From NCBI RefSeq assembly GCF_019357415.1, contig NZ_CP048410.1, forward strand, positions 682,001-746,000: a stretch of DNA of 64,000 nucleotides, written 5' to 3'. Under the pieces are notes generated by a model. That model was not told where the DNA came from and did no database searches. It worked only from the letters and a program-made list of their open reading frames with translations. Of the stretch, positions 16,810 to 25,913 are shown piece after piece; the first letter of the stretch is position 1; each line of letters starts with the position of its first letter. Both the position numbers and the translations under genes were made by a program. The stretch comes from Gramella sp. MT6. GTDB taxonomy: Bacteria; Bacteroidota; Bacteroidia; Flavobacteriales; Flavobacteriaceae.

Positions 16810-18156
16810 TTAATTTTCCACTTTTTTAAAAAGTTCTCTTCCTAAGAAACCAACGACCAAGATATATTCCAATGCGACAAGCCACATACTTTCATTATAT
16901 TCAGTGTTACAATAAGCATAGTAACTAAGCATTACCACTACGGACCAGATGATCACATACCTCATCTCTGTAAACAGGCTTAGAAGCAGCGGAATCGCTA
17001 AATACCATGGATGTACTGTAGTTGAAAGAAGCAGATATGCGGTGACGGCAAAAAGCATATTGGTTAATAGCTGTTTTGTGTTCTTATATTTTCTAAAAAA
17101 AGTCAATCCCAGTATAATTAGAACTGTGAATATCGGAAGTATTTTCCCGGCAGTTTCTATAATATTAAAGCCCTTCACCTGAAATCCGATCCAGCGAACG
17201 ATATAGTAAATACTGGCATTGAATTCGAATTTCCCAAACCATAAACCTACACTAGCCATAAAATTGGAAAAAACCTCATAAGAGTAAAAAGGGGCAAATG
17301 ACAGAATGATCGTAGATAGAACGATCAGATAATATGCAATAAGATTTTTGAAATTCAGTCTTTCTTTATCTGAAATGAAGTACCTGAAAAAAAGCGGCAG
17401 GAACATCAAGGGTAACAGTTTAACCGAAACTGACATTCCTAATGTAACTGCACTCCAAAACCACTTTCCTTTATGAAGTAAATAAACCGAAAGTACCAGA
17501 AGAAAGTCCATGACCGATTCAAAGTGAAGATTTCCGGTCATTTCAATAATGATAAACGGATTCAGAATATACCAGAAGATCCGGTGTTCCGGCAGACCTA
17601 TAGATCTCAATAATCTTCTTCCAAAGATTAAGGTTCCAATATCAGCAAGTATGATAAAAATCCTGAAAATGATCACGGATCCCATAATACTAGACGATGA
17701 GAAATACCCTGCGACCGCAAAGATCAACTGATTTAAAGGAGGATAATTTGAAAAATGACCGGCACTTAAACTGCCCATTCCAACGATCAGTTCTGTAGCC
17801 TGTGGAATTTTGAAGTTTTCAAAACCTATCAACTCCTCCGGAATATATTGATAAGGATTCCATCCGGAAGCTATCAATCTTCCATCCCAGATAAACCTGA
17901 AATAATCCTGAGAAAGATTCGGTAAGGCCAGTATAAAGGCCAGACGAAAAATAACGGCTAGACCAATAAGTAGCCGAAGATCTGTCTTTAACATGGATAC
18001 GAGCTTAAAGCTCAGGAAACATAAAGCGCCATAAAGACCAATCAGTTTAAAGAAATCTGCTCTTTCAAGGCCATAGGCAAAGGAAAAATAGAAAGCAACA
18101 CAGGAAAGTGCCAATAGAATTGGGATCTTATAAAGTTTAAATAATCTTAGATCCAT
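16810..18156 (-). CDS. GT-C type membrane glycosyltransferase (GT87/mannosyltransferase-like)
   Basis: A 448-residue protein with about eleven hydrophobic segments. The first large periplasmic loop contains LSQDYFRFIWDGRLIASGWNPYQY, with an acidic pair in the position where GT-C enzymes hold their catalytic Asp. FSNYPPLNQLIFA and ILNPFIIIEMTGNLHFES are also typical of GT87-like polyprenyl-phosphate-sugar-dependent transferases. It would move a sugar from a lipid carrier to an acceptor on the outer side of the inner membrane. It is the last of a run of minus-strand genes with two GT2 enzymes upstream that could make the lipid-linked donor. Sugar and acceptor are unknown. Confidence 0.75.
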   Translation of the reverse strand: MDLRLFKLYKIPILLALSCVAFYFSFAYGLERADFFKLIGLYGALCFLSFKLVSMLKTDLRLLIGLAVIFRLAFILALPNLSQDYFRFIWDGRLIASGWNPYQYIPEELIGFENFKIPQATELIVGMGSLSAGHFSNYPPLNQLIFAVAGYFSSSSIMGSVIIFRIFIILADIGTLIFGRRLLRSIGLPEHRIFWYILNPFIIIEMTGNLHFESVMDFLLVLSVYLLHKGKWFWSAVTLGMSVSVKLLPLMFLPLFFRYFISDKERLNFKNLIAYYLIVLSTIILSFAPFYSYEVFSNFMASVGLWFGKFEFNASIYYIVRWIGFQVKGFNIIETAGKILPIFTVLIILGLTFFRKYKNTKQLLTNMLFAVTAYLLLSTTVHPWYLAIPLLLSLFTEMRYVIIWSVVVMLSYYAYCNTEYNESMWLVALEYILVVGFLGRELFKKVEN

Positions 18157-18192
18157 TTTGGAGCGGCTGGGTTTCAGCTAAAATAGAAAAAA

Positions 18193-19659
18193 TTATACTC
18201 TCAGGCTTTTAAAGAAAACAAAGCCAAAACCAGTGAAAAGCATTAGGTGAAATACCAGCAATCCATAATCATTCAGCTTAAAGGCGCTCCATATCGCAAA
18301 GCCAAAATAAAGGAATAGCAGCCCTTCCACGATCAGGTTTTTCGAAAATTGATTCGTAAGGTACCGGTTTCCTTTCCAGGTATCTTTAATGGAATTCACG
18401 TTGAATTTAGGAGTTCTGATAAATTCAGATCTCTTGCCAAAATGACCTTCAAGAACGGCCAGCGTGTTATGTACCGAGAATCCCATGGCAATAGAAAAGA
18501 AGGTAATAAACATCCCTATGAACTTGAAAAAGCTTTTTATCCCTTTCCCATGAATTTTTCGGTAAGCCACATAATAACAAATAAAAAAGATCAGCGTGCT
18601 AATAGCAAAACCAGCCAGCACATTGAAATACCAGGAAAAATCTGGGTTATTATTCTTAATATAAAGAACTGGTACACTTAGAACCGCCAGTAATAGCACG
18701 ATCAAAAACATACTGGAATTCAATAAATGAAAAAAGCCATGAAACTTTGTAGAAAAAGAAACCGATCTGTCTTTCAGAAGTTTCCCGTAGTTCTTTCTGA
18801 AATTCTCTGCCGCTCCTTTATTCCATCTGAATTGCTGACTCCTGGCAGCACTGATCACTACCGGAAGTTCTGCTGGAGTTTCCACATTTTCAAGATATTT
18901 GAACTCCCATTTTTTCATCTGGGCACGGTAACTAAGATCAAGATCTTCCGTAAGAGTATCTCCGCTCCAGTTCCCTGCATCAAGAATGCATTCTTTTCTC
19001 CAGATCCCTGCGGTTCCATTGAAATTGATAAAATTCCTTCCGAAATTTCTACCGGTCTGCTCAAGTATAAAATGAAAATCCAGAGCAAATGCCTGTATAC
19101 GGGTAAGTAAGGAATAGTCTCTATTCAAATGCCCCCAGCGGGTTTGCACCACGCCTATTTTCTGATTCTTGAAATATGGCAATGTTTCCATGAGCCAGTT
19201 TTCTCCCGGGACAAAATCGGAATCAAAAACAGCTATAAATTCTCCTTTGGCGATCTGCAGACCTTCTTTTAAGGCACCGGCTTTAAACCCGGTCCTGTTC
19301 TCACGTCTTATATGCTGAATATTCAGTCCATTCGTTTGAAGATTCTTAATGATTTCAGAGGTCTTTTCGATCGAATGGTCTGTGGAGTCGTCCAAAACCT
19401 GGATCTCAAGTTTATCTTTCGGGTAATTGATCCTGGCAATATTTTTCAACAGTCTTTCAACTACATAATATTCGTTGTAAAGAGGCAGCTGTATGGTGAC
19501 CTGAGGTAATGCTTCCGTAGAAAAATCAAACTTTTCAGCATCATCTGTAGTTTTGGTCGCCCTTAAATAATTGATCAATAAGTGGAGCTGGGAAAGGCTG
19601 TAAATGAATATAACGAGTAAGGCAAGAGTATAAAATATAATTACCGCTAGATCTATCAT
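18193..19659 (-). CDS. Glycosyltransferase family 2, cellulose-synthase-like, membrane bound
   Basis: A 488-residue processive-type GT2. One N-terminal helix (about 5-28) is followed by the GT-A domain with VTIQLPLYNEYYVVERLL, EIQVLDDSTD, AVFDSDFVPG (DxD), NGTAGIWR, TLTEDLDLSYR (TED) and QQFRWNKGA (QxxRW), and then four C-terminal helices. All catalytic motifs of inverting cellulose-synthase-like enzymes are intact. It is similar to glucomannan/beta-glycan synthases, but the product is not predictable. Its start overlaps the stop of the upstream GT2 gene by 4 bases (ATGA), showing translational coupling. Confidence 0.88.
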   Translation of the reverse strand: MIDLAVIIFYTLALLVIFIYSLSQLHLLINYLRATKTTDDAEKFDFSTEALPQVTIQLPLYNEYYVVERLLKNIARINYPKDKLEIQVLDDSTDHSIEKTSEIIKNLQTNGLNIQHIRRENRTGFKAGALKEGLQIAKGEFIAVFDSDFVPGENWLMETLPYFKNQKIGVVQTRWGHLNRDYSLLTRIQAFALDFHFILEQTGRNFGRNFINFNGTAGIWRKECILDAGNWSGDTLTEDLDLSYRAQMKKWEFKYLENVETPAELPVVISAARSQQFRWNKGAAENFRKNYGKLLKDRSVSFSTKFHGFFHLLNSSMFLIVLLLAVLSVPVLYIKNNNPDFSWYFNVLAGFAISTLIFFICYYVAYRKIHGKGIKSFFKFIGMFITFFSIAMGFSVHNTLAVLEGHFGKRSEFIRTPKFNVNSIKDTWKGNRYLTNQFSKNLIVEGLLFLYFGFAIWSAFKLNDYGLLVFHLMLFTGFGFVFFKSLRV

Positions 19660-20360
19660 TTAAAACTGTATTTAAAAATCCAACCAAGAATCTTCACGCC
19701 TGCAAAGATAGCACCTTTGATTGTTCCTGAAACTTTTGACACGCCAATCCTGTTCTTATAATGCACTGGCACCTCAGCATAACTAAAGTTTTGTCGTAAA
19801 GCTTTCAATTGCATTTCAACCGTCCAGCCGTAAGTTTTGTCTTCCATGTTGAGCTGAAGCAGTTTTTCATACTTTATCGCTCTGAAAGGGCCAAGATCTG
19901 TAAACCTTGAATTGAAGAATAATTTCATCAAGGTAGTGGCCAGTTTATTTCCAAAGATCTGCGGAAAGGTCATCGATCCATCTTCTCTCCATTCAGCTAC
20001 CCTAGCTCCTACTACAAAATCTTTATCTTCCTGAAGAATAGGCTCAAGGATCTTGTGCATTTCTTCAGGATAATCTGAATAATCTCCATCCAGAAATACA
20101 ATAATATCCGGTTTTTGTTCCTGCCTGGAAATATACTCCATGCCTTTTAAACAGGCATAGCCATAGCCTTTATGAGGCTCCACAAGTACCGTGGCACCAG
20201 CGTTTCTTGCATTCTCCTCGGTATCATCGGTAGAATTATTGCTTACCACGATCACCTCATAAACCATTTCAGGAATTTCCCTGATCACATATGGAATGGA
20301 TTCAGCTTCGTTAAATGCAGGAATAATTACCTTAACAACAGGTGGCATTGGGGTATGCAA
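19656..20360 (-). CDS. Glycosyltransferase family 2, polyprenol-phosphate sugar synthase type
   Basis: A 234-residue GT2 with VKVIIPAFNEAESIPYVI at the N-terminus, VVSNNSTDDT, FLDGDYSDYPEEM (DxD) and a TDLGPFRAIKYE block followed by TYGWTVEMQLKA, the usual order in dolichyl/polyprenol-phosphate mannose synthase-like proteins. A single weakly hydrophobic segment ends the protein. It probably loads a sugar onto a polyprenol phosphate. It precedes and overlaps the cellulose-synthase-like gene, and the GT-C gene follows, so the three are likely one pathway. Confidence 0.85.
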   Translation of the reverse strand: MHTPMPPVVKVIIPAFNEAESIPYVIREIPEMVYEVIVVSNNSTDDTEENARNAGATVLVEPHKGYGYACLKGMEYISRQEQKPDIIVFLDGDYSDYPEEMHKILEPILQEDKDFVVGARVAEWREDGSMTFPQIFGNKLATTLMKLFFNSRFTDLGPFRAIKYEKLLQLNMEDKTYGWTVEMQLKALRQNFSYAEVPVHYKNRIGVSKVSGTIKGAIFAGVKILGWIFKYSFK

Positions 20361-20408
20361 AATTCAGAGTTTATTGGGAAGTGCAAAAATACGCTATTTC
20401 CTTACAAT

Positions 20409-22004
20409 TTATTTGCTCTTTTGATTGATGAGATCAAGAAGATCCACATTATCACCTAAAACCGCTTCTTCAGAAGAAATCCTGTTCTTTTGCGATCCAT
20501 TCTCAAGTTTTAGCACACCGCGAGGACAAACCGCCGAACATATTCCGCAGCCCACACAACTTGATCTTACAATGTTCTCACCTTTTTGGGCATAGGCTCT
20601 TACATCGATCCCCATTTCGCAATAGGTAGAACAATTTCCGCAGGAGATACACTGCCCGCCATTAGTGGTAATTCTGAATTTAGAAAATAGACGCTGCTGC
20701 ATCCCAAGAATTGCCGCCATAGGGCAACCGAACCTACACCAGACCCGACTACCAAAAATAGGATAGAAGCCAGTCCCAATTACTCCGCTAAAAATAGATC
20801 CAATGAGGAATCCATAAAACACACGCAGGGTTTCCGCATTGAACAAAAACAGGTTGAATCCGCTCATATAATGAAAGCCGATCAATGATATTACGATCAC
20901 CAGGTAACCGATAGCACCATACCTGGCATCTTTTTCAAGTTCCTCTCTTTTAAAAAACCAGATACCTGCAAAAATTAAAGTAAGAAATACCCCCACTCCA
21001 ATAAGAAATACATCCCTGGTTAACCAGTATTTATCTGCATCATAACCAAGATAGGAATAGATCACAGCTGTGGTCATTAGAACCACAAAAACCAATACGC
21101 TGTGAATTACCCAGCGTTCCACTTTCCAGGCAAAAAGACTTTTATCTGACAAATGACGATAAGGATCTCCGGCAGTTTCGGCCAGACCTCCGCAACCACA
21201 AACCCAGCTGCAATACCAACGTTTTCCGTATTTGTATGTGAGAATTGGCGTAATAATAAATATAGATGCAACTCCAAATATCAATAAGGCTACTCCTATA
21301 GTCCCTGCTGATATAAATTCATCCACCCGATACTGCTCGAACATATAATAATTAAGCGGCCATATATTCTTAAGATCGTAATAGGGAAGAGAGAAGCCCT
21401 TTCCATTAAGCCTCGCCATAAATTCCGGGATCAGAAAGGCGAAGGCAGTTTGAAAGAACATGACCGAAATGGTCCTGAGCTTTTCATAGCGGTTATGGCG
21501 ATATTTCCACATAAATTTTACACCAAAGGCAACAATAGCAATGGTATAAAGCGTTCCGTAAACAAACCACTGACTTGCCGGATTACCGCTTAATAATTTA
21601 CTTAGGGGATCAAAAAGCGCGATCAACCCGGTATTTTCGCCTTCTGCTCTTAAACCAAGATATTGCGGATAGAAGTATAGAATAATATAAAACCCCGTGA
21701 GAGCGATCCCAACCAGCCAGGCCAGGAACCCGCGATTCGTCATTGATTTAAACCAAATCCCGTCATTTTTTATTCCCGGGTGTTTATCAGAATAAGAAGC
21801 TTTAGCAAACCAGATGATACCTGCGAAAATAGAGATGAGCGAAATGCTCAACCAAAAGGTTTTATTCGGAAAACTGATATTTAAGGAGGCTAGCAATAGA
21901 ATGAATAGACCTGACATCCCAAGCAAGGTGGAGATCTTTTGTTGAGTGTTTATTGCCTTGGGAGCATCTCCCGTAAGCGACATATTATGTTCTATTCTGC
22001 TCAT
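20409..22004 (-). CDS. Membrane-bound 4Fe-4S protein, NapH/CcoG-like
   Basis: A 531-residue protein with about nine membrane helices and several cysteine clusters. WYCSWVCGCGG (about 257-267) and WCRFGCP (about 425-431) resemble the NapH/NosR polyferredoxin sites, and two classical 4Fe-4S motifs close the protein: CISCGNCSTYCEMG and CVGCGICSAVCPRG. It should carry electrons through or along the inner membrane. Its start codon overlaps the stop of the FAD oxidoreductase gene by one base, so the two are almost certainly a functional pair, with the flavoprotein feeding electrons. No terminal reductase such as NapA or NosZ is adjacent. Confidence 0.85.
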   Translation of the reverse strand: MSRIEHNMSLTGDAPKAINTQQKISTLLGMSGLFILLLASLNISFPNKTFWLSISLISIFAGIIWFAKASYSDKHPGIKNDGIWFKSMTNRGFLAWLVGIALTGFYIILYFYPQYLGLRAEGENTGLIALFDPLSKLLSGNPASQWFVYGTLYTIAIVAFGVKFMWKYRHNRYEKLRTISVMFFQTAFAFLIPEFMARLNGKGFSLPYYDLKNIWPLNYYMFEQYRVDEFISAGTIGVALLIFGVASIFIITPILTYKYGKRWYCSWVCGCGGLAETAGDPYRHLSDKSLFAWKVERWVIHSVLVFVVLMTTAVIYSYLGYDADKYWLTRDVFLIGVGVFLTLIFAGIWFFKREELEKDARYGAIGYLVIVISLIGFHYMSGFNLFLFNAETLRVFYGFLIGSIFSGVIGTGFYPIFGSRVWCRFGCPMAAILGMQQRLFSKFRITTNGGQCISCGNCSTYCEMGIDVRAYAQKGENIVRSSCVGCGICSAVCPRGVLKLENGSQKNRISSEEAVLGDNVDLLDLINQKSK

Positions 22005-23293
22005 TATTCTACTTCCTGTAGGTTATTCTTAAAACTCCTGAAGATCTCTTTTTCGTGTCGGTCATAAAATTCCGGATCAAAATTCGCGAGTTTCAGGTTT
22101 GCCAAAACATGATCAATTGTTCTGTTCTCATCAAGCCAAAGATTGATCACTTCCTGTCTCATTCGTATCCCGAAGGTATTCACACCAAGAAATCTTCTGG
22201 TTTCAGTATCAAAATTGATCGTTATTGCTTTTTGACCGGATTCATGCTGCCAGTAAAAATGCTGCTCTCTGGGATTAAGTTCAGGCCAGACCCATCCATA
22301 GGTCTGATATTCGATATCAAAAAATTTAGCTGAATTGAACCAGTTGCCCGGTTGATAAGCGGTTCGCACTCCGGTTAAAGTATTTGCCAGTGTTTCACCC
22401 ATGATCCTGCCCGTATACCAGACAGCTTCAACGGGTTTTCTTAAACCAATGGATTCTCTCTGCTGAGCACAATCTCCAATGGAATAAACATCTGGTATAT
22501 TGGTTTCAAGGAATTCATTTACCAGTACACCTCTGTCGGTTTCAAGTTGAGAATCCTTGAGAAAATCGATATTCGGCCGTACTCCTGCGCAAAGGCCTAC
22601 CAACTGGCATTCTATTTCCTCACCATCACTTGTTCTTACTGCTCTAACTCTTCCATTTTCATCTGAAAGAATCTTATCAAGTTCAGTATTATGCCTTAGA
22701 TCAACATGGTGTGATCTTATATGTTCTGAGATCATTTTAGCTTCTGGTAAGGGCAGTACATTATTCCAGAAGGCCTGTTCCCGGACCAGGAAAGTAACTT
22801 CAATTTTTCTAGTTCTAAGCATTTCAGCCAGCTCGACACCTATCAATCCGCCACCAACGATCACAGCCTTTTTTGTATAAGCTGTATTTTCTTCAAGTTC
22901 AATTAGATCCTGTTTTGAGACCAGTCCCTGTACTCCTTTTAAGTCCTCGCCTTCCCAACCAAATTTATTATAAACTGAACCTGTCGCGATCACCAGTTTG
23001 TCATAATCCATGAAATCTCCTGCAGAAAACTGTAATTTCTTATTATCGAAATCTATATTCTCTACCCAGGCATTTTTTAATTCGATGCGATTCTTCTCCC
23101 AGAACCAGTCTTCATAGGGCTTCAAATGATCCCATTTCATATGGCCCATATAAACATACATCAAAGCGGTACGGGAAAAGAAGTAATCAGATTCACCTGA
23201 GATCACGGTGATCCTATGGTCGGAACGTTTACGGACATGCCTCGCGGCAGTGATCCCTGAAATTCCGTTTCCAATAATTACAATATGCTCCAT
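22004..23293 (-). CDS. NAD(P)/FAD-dependent oxidoreductase (class I pyridine-nucleotide type)
   Basis: A 429-residue flavoprotein. HIVIIGNGISGITAARHVRK at the N-terminus is the FAD loop, YDKLVIATGS near 105-115 is the linking motif, KAVIVGGGLIGVELAEML is the NAD(P) loop, and VYSIGDCAQ closes the FAD site. It resembles nitrite reductase/rubredoxin reductase-type flavoproteins. I start it at the ATG at 23293 directly before the FAD loop rather than at the alternative start 12 codons upstream. It is coupled to the membrane Fe-S protein downstream and is divergent from the GH113-like gene. Physiological substrate is unknown. Confidence 0.87.
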   Translation of the reverse strand: MEHIVIIGNGISGITAARHVRKRSDHRITVISGESDYFFSRTALMYVYMGHMKWDHLKPYEDWFWEKNRIELKNAWVENIDFDNKKLQFSAGDFMDYDKLVIATGSVYNKFGWEGEDLKGVQGLVSKQDLIELEENTAYTKKAVIVGGGLIGVELAEMLRTRKIEVTFLVREQAFWNNVLPLPEAKMISEHIRSHHVDLRHNTELDKILSDENGRVRAVRTSDGEEIECQLVGLCAGVRPNIDFLKDSQLETDRGVLVNEFLETNIPDVYSIGDCAQQRESIGLRKPVEAVWYTGRIMGETLANTLTGVRTAYQPGNWFNSAKFFDIEYQTYGWVWPELNPREQHFYWQHESGQKAITINFDTETRRFLGVNTFGIRMRQEVINLWLDENRTIDHVLANLKLANFDPEFYDRHEKEIFRSFKNNLQEVE

Positions 23294-23394
23294 TAATTTT
23301 TTATAATTTGGCAGAAGGCCAGACAGCACTTGAAGTAAAGTACGCTGAAAATAGCCAAAATGCCAAGTATATCAGGCAATTTATACCGAAACAA

Positions 23395-24426
23395 ATGTTT
23401 ATCAAAACTCAATATTTGCTTTCCAGATGGATCTTTTTAATGATCATCTCCTTGATATTGTCGTGTCAGGCCGAGATTCCTTCCAGGAAATTGAACGGTA
23501 TCAGCCTGGTAGCTTCCAGAGACAGTCTTACCGCTCAGCAAATTGAACCTTTAATAGCTGTAAATGCAAATTCCGTTGCCTTGATGCCCTTCGGATTTTT
23601 GAGAGATACGGAAGACCCCGAACTTTATTTCAATCTGGAAAGACAATGGTTTGGAGAACGGGCTGAGGGTATCGAACAAGCCATTTTGTTATTAAAGGAA
23701 AGGAACCTGAAGATCATAGTTAAACCTCAGATCTGGATAAGGGGAGGTGAGTTTACCGGTGACCTTAAATTCACTTCTGAAGCTGACTGGAAAAAGTTTG
23801 AAAGATCTTATCGGGAATTCATCCTGTTATATGCTAAGATCGCCGAAAAAAATAAGGTAGAATTATTCTGTATTGGTACCGAATTATTCAATTTCGTAAA
23901 GGCCAGACCTGAATTCTGGGACAGCCTTATTGCTGAAGTTCGAAAGGAATTCAATGGAAAGATCGTTTATGCCGAAAACTGGGATAAGGTAGATCAAACT
24001 ACTATCTGGAAAGACCTGGATTATATTGGAGCAGACGCCTATTTCCCGCTGCATGATGCTGCCTCACCAAATAAAGATGAGATCAAAGATGGCTGGCAGA
24101 AGCATAAATCCATGCTGAAAAACCTTTCTTCAGAATATCATAAACCTGTACTTTTCACTGAATATGGCTATAGAAATATTGACCACTCTTTGAGAGAGCC
24201 ATGGAATTCAGAAAGAAATATTTCTTCCTTAAATCATAACCTGCAGGCAAAAGCACTGGAAAGTATCTATGAAGAATTCTGGGTCGAAAACTGGTTTGCA
24301 GGAGGTTTCCTCTGGAAATGGCATCAACATGAGGATTCAGGCGGACTGGAAAATGACAGGTTCACCCCTCAGAACAAGCCGGCAGAGAATACGGTAAAAG
24401 ATTATTATGGAAAATTCAGGAACTGA
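23395..24426 (+). CDS. GH113-like glycoside hydrolase lipoprotein
   Basis: A 343-residue protein with a lipoprotein signal: a hydrophobic stretch IFLMIISLILSC ends in the lipobox cysteine at about residue 22. The rest is a TIM barrel of the GH-A clan resembling GH113 (beta-mannanase family). FCIGTELFNF carries the probable acid/base Glu after a GTE motif, and VLFTEYGYR carries the probable nucleophile Glu; GADAYFPL and FLWKWHQHEDSGG complete the active site. The ATG at 23395 is chosen because it places the signal peptide at the N-terminus. Its 3' end overlaps the convergent TIGR04283 gene by 11 bases. Substrate unproven. Confidence 0.8.
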   Translation: MFIKTQYLLSRWIFLMIISLILSCQAEIPSRKLNGISLVASRDSLTAQQIEPLIAVNANSVALMPFGFLRDTEDPELYFNLERQWFGERAEGIEQAILLLKERNLKIIVKPQIWIRGGEFTGDLKFTSEADWKKFERSYREFILLYAKIAEKNKVELFCIGTELFNFVKARPEFWDSLIAEVRKEFNGKIVYAENWDKVDQTTIWKDLDYIGADAYFPLHDAASPNKDEIKDGWQKHKSMLKNLSSEYHKPVLFTEYGYRNIDHSLREPWNSERNISSLNHNLQAKALESIYEEFWVENWFAGGFLWKWHQHEDSGGLENDRFTPQNKPAENTVKDYYGKFRN

Positions 24427-25102
24427 TCCTTTTGCAGTAGTGACTGTAGAGTTCTTCTGCTGAAGCTCCAAACCTTCGCTTCCAGTAGATCTCCATAAAT
24501 ATTAGCTGCGTTTTCCAAATTCCCATTTTGTTGTATAGGCGGGCAGAGGTAGTGATCCAGCTTTTTATAACCGTAAACTGCTTTTTTTCATATAGCCGCT
24601 TAACAATTTCATTGTCTTCGTAAACCGTGTAGGTTTCATTAAAGCCTCCTATTTCGTCAAATAATTTCTTTTCAATAAACAAGGATTGATCCCCTCCCCG
24701 ACAGGAAATATGATTGATCTTGGTAAAGTGCCCCATCAAATTTAACCACCAGTGATTTTTATCGAACTTCATTTGAAAGCATCCTGCTTTATTATCATTT
24801 TGAACCTCATCTACAATGAGCGCGTCAAAATTTTCTGGAGGAAGACTATCGGCATGCAGAAAATAAAGAATTTCGCCCTTTGCAAGCCTCGCGCCTGTAT
24901 TCATCTGTTTAGCACGTCCTTTTTCTGAAGGAATATAAAATACTTTAGGATGATCTTTTGCAATTTTTGCAGTCCTGTCAGTACTCCCACCATCAACCAC
25001 TATTATTTCAGTAATATATCCTTTAGAAGAGGCTACCAGATGCTCTAATAACAACGGAAGTTTTTTCTCCTCGTTATATACCGGAATAATAATGCTGATC
25101 AT
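24416..25102 (-). CDS. TIGR04283 family arsenosugar biosynthesis glycosyltransferase
   Basis: A 228-residue GT2-fold enzyme. ISIIIPVYNEEKKLPLLLEHL, EIIVVDGGSTDRT, SEKGRAKQMNTGARLAKGEILYFLHADSLPP and SCRGGDQSLFIEKKLF match the TIGR04283 family, whose members are named for arsenosugar gene neighbourhoods. KGRAKQMN and FLHADS are particularly diagnostic. It is last in the eight-gene arsenosugar operon, 8 bases after the DUF547 gene. The likely job is to add a sugar or aglycone unit to the arsenoribose, but no acceptor is known. There is no membrane anchor. Confidence 0.85.
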   Translation of the reverse strand: MISIIIPVYNEEKKLPLLLEHLVASSKGYITEIIVVDGGSTDRTAKIAKDHPKVFYIPSEKGRAKQMNTGARLAKGEILYFLHADSLPPENFDALIVDEVQNDNKAGCFQMKFDKNHWWLNLMGHFTKINHISCRGGDQSLFIEKKLFDEIGGFNETYTVYEDNEIVKRLYEKKQFTVIKSWITTSARLYNKMGIWKTQLIFMEIYWKRRFGASAEELYSHYCKRISS

Positions 25103-25110
25103 GGGCCGGA

Positions 25111-25902
25111 CTATTTTGCTTCGTTCAAATTCCAGTTATATTCCTTATAAGAGATCGAAGCTCCGGAATTTATTGTGGTATCAGAATAACGATTTATATA
25201 ATCTACTACAGATCCACTTTCTTTAAAGTCCTTCTCATACCAGTCGAATATCGAGGATAATTTCGCAGAATTTTCAGAGATCTCATTCTTATCAGAATTA
25301 ACAAATTCCCTGGTCACTCGCTCTAATTGTTCCTCAATTTTATCAGCGGTATAGGCTTCATTTAATAATTTCGGGCAGGAGATAGACGCGCAATTAATCG
25401 CGAAATGAATCCTTGGTTCATTCATTTTTCTCAGAATACTATTCTCAATTCCTCCTAATGAAATTTCAGTATCCCCAACCTTAACGAATTCCTTCGTCCA
25501 TGGACTATCTATATCCTTTATACTCTTTACCGGATGATTCCTTAAGATAAGGTCAACCGTATATGCATTATAAAGGTTGATATAATAAGCCAATAGTTCA
25601 TTGGTTCCCCAATCTTCAGTAGGTTCCTGAAAAGAAAGCATTTTCAAATATTCATCCAACTCAGCACGGTCATTTCTAAATCCATTATAATCCACCAGTC
25701 CATTTGCTTTCACATGTTTTTTAAGTAGAGCATCCCAGGTAGAGTGGTCTATAATTGGATCTGTATCCTTTGAAATTTGTTGGGAAGCATCTGGTGTTGG
25801 TAAACCTTTACTGTTGAGTCCTGCGCTAGAAATTAGATTACAGGATGCAAACATGCATAATCCTGAGATCATTATCGCAAAACTTAAAATGAACTTTTTC
25901 AT
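25111..25902 (-). CDS. DUF547 domain lipoprotein
   Basis: A 263-residue predicted lipoprotein: a signal segment FILSFAIMISGLCMFASC ends with the lipobox Cys at about residue 21. The remainder is a DUF547 domain, with LLAYYINLYNAYTVDLIL, the conserved RIHFAINCASISCPKL and a C-terminal SSIFDWYEKDF. The invariant His and Cys of the INCAS block suggest a hydrolase or transpeptidase-like fold, but no activity has been established for the family. It lies between ArsM and the TIGR04283 glycosyltransferase with 8-11 base spacers; its presence suggests an envelope step or sensing role in the arsenosugar pathway. Confidence 0.85.
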   Translation of the reverse strand: MKKFILSFAIMISGLCMFASCNLISSAGLNSKGLPTPDASQQISKDTDPIIDHSTWDALLKKHVKANGLVDYNGFRNDRAELDEYLKMLSFQEPTEDWGTNELLAYYINLYNAYTVDLILRNHPVKSIKDIDSPWTKEFVKVGDTEISLGGIENSILRKMNEPRIHFAINCASISCPKLLNEAYTADKIEEQLERVTREFVNSDKNEISENSAKLSSIFDWYEKDFKESGSVVDYINRYSDTTINSGASISYKEYNWNLNEAK

Positions 25903-25913
25903 AGATTTTTAAC

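Noticed and set aside
16810..20360. Glycosyltransferases as part of the arsenosugar pathway
   Set aside because: They are separated from the operon by the FAD/Fe-S pair and the opposite-strand GH113 gene, and the operon already has two dedicated glycosyltransferase families.
23308..23394. Extended start for the GH113-like protein
   Set aside because: It would bury the lipoprotein signal peptide 29 residues inside the protein and overlaps the start of the divergent FAD gene.
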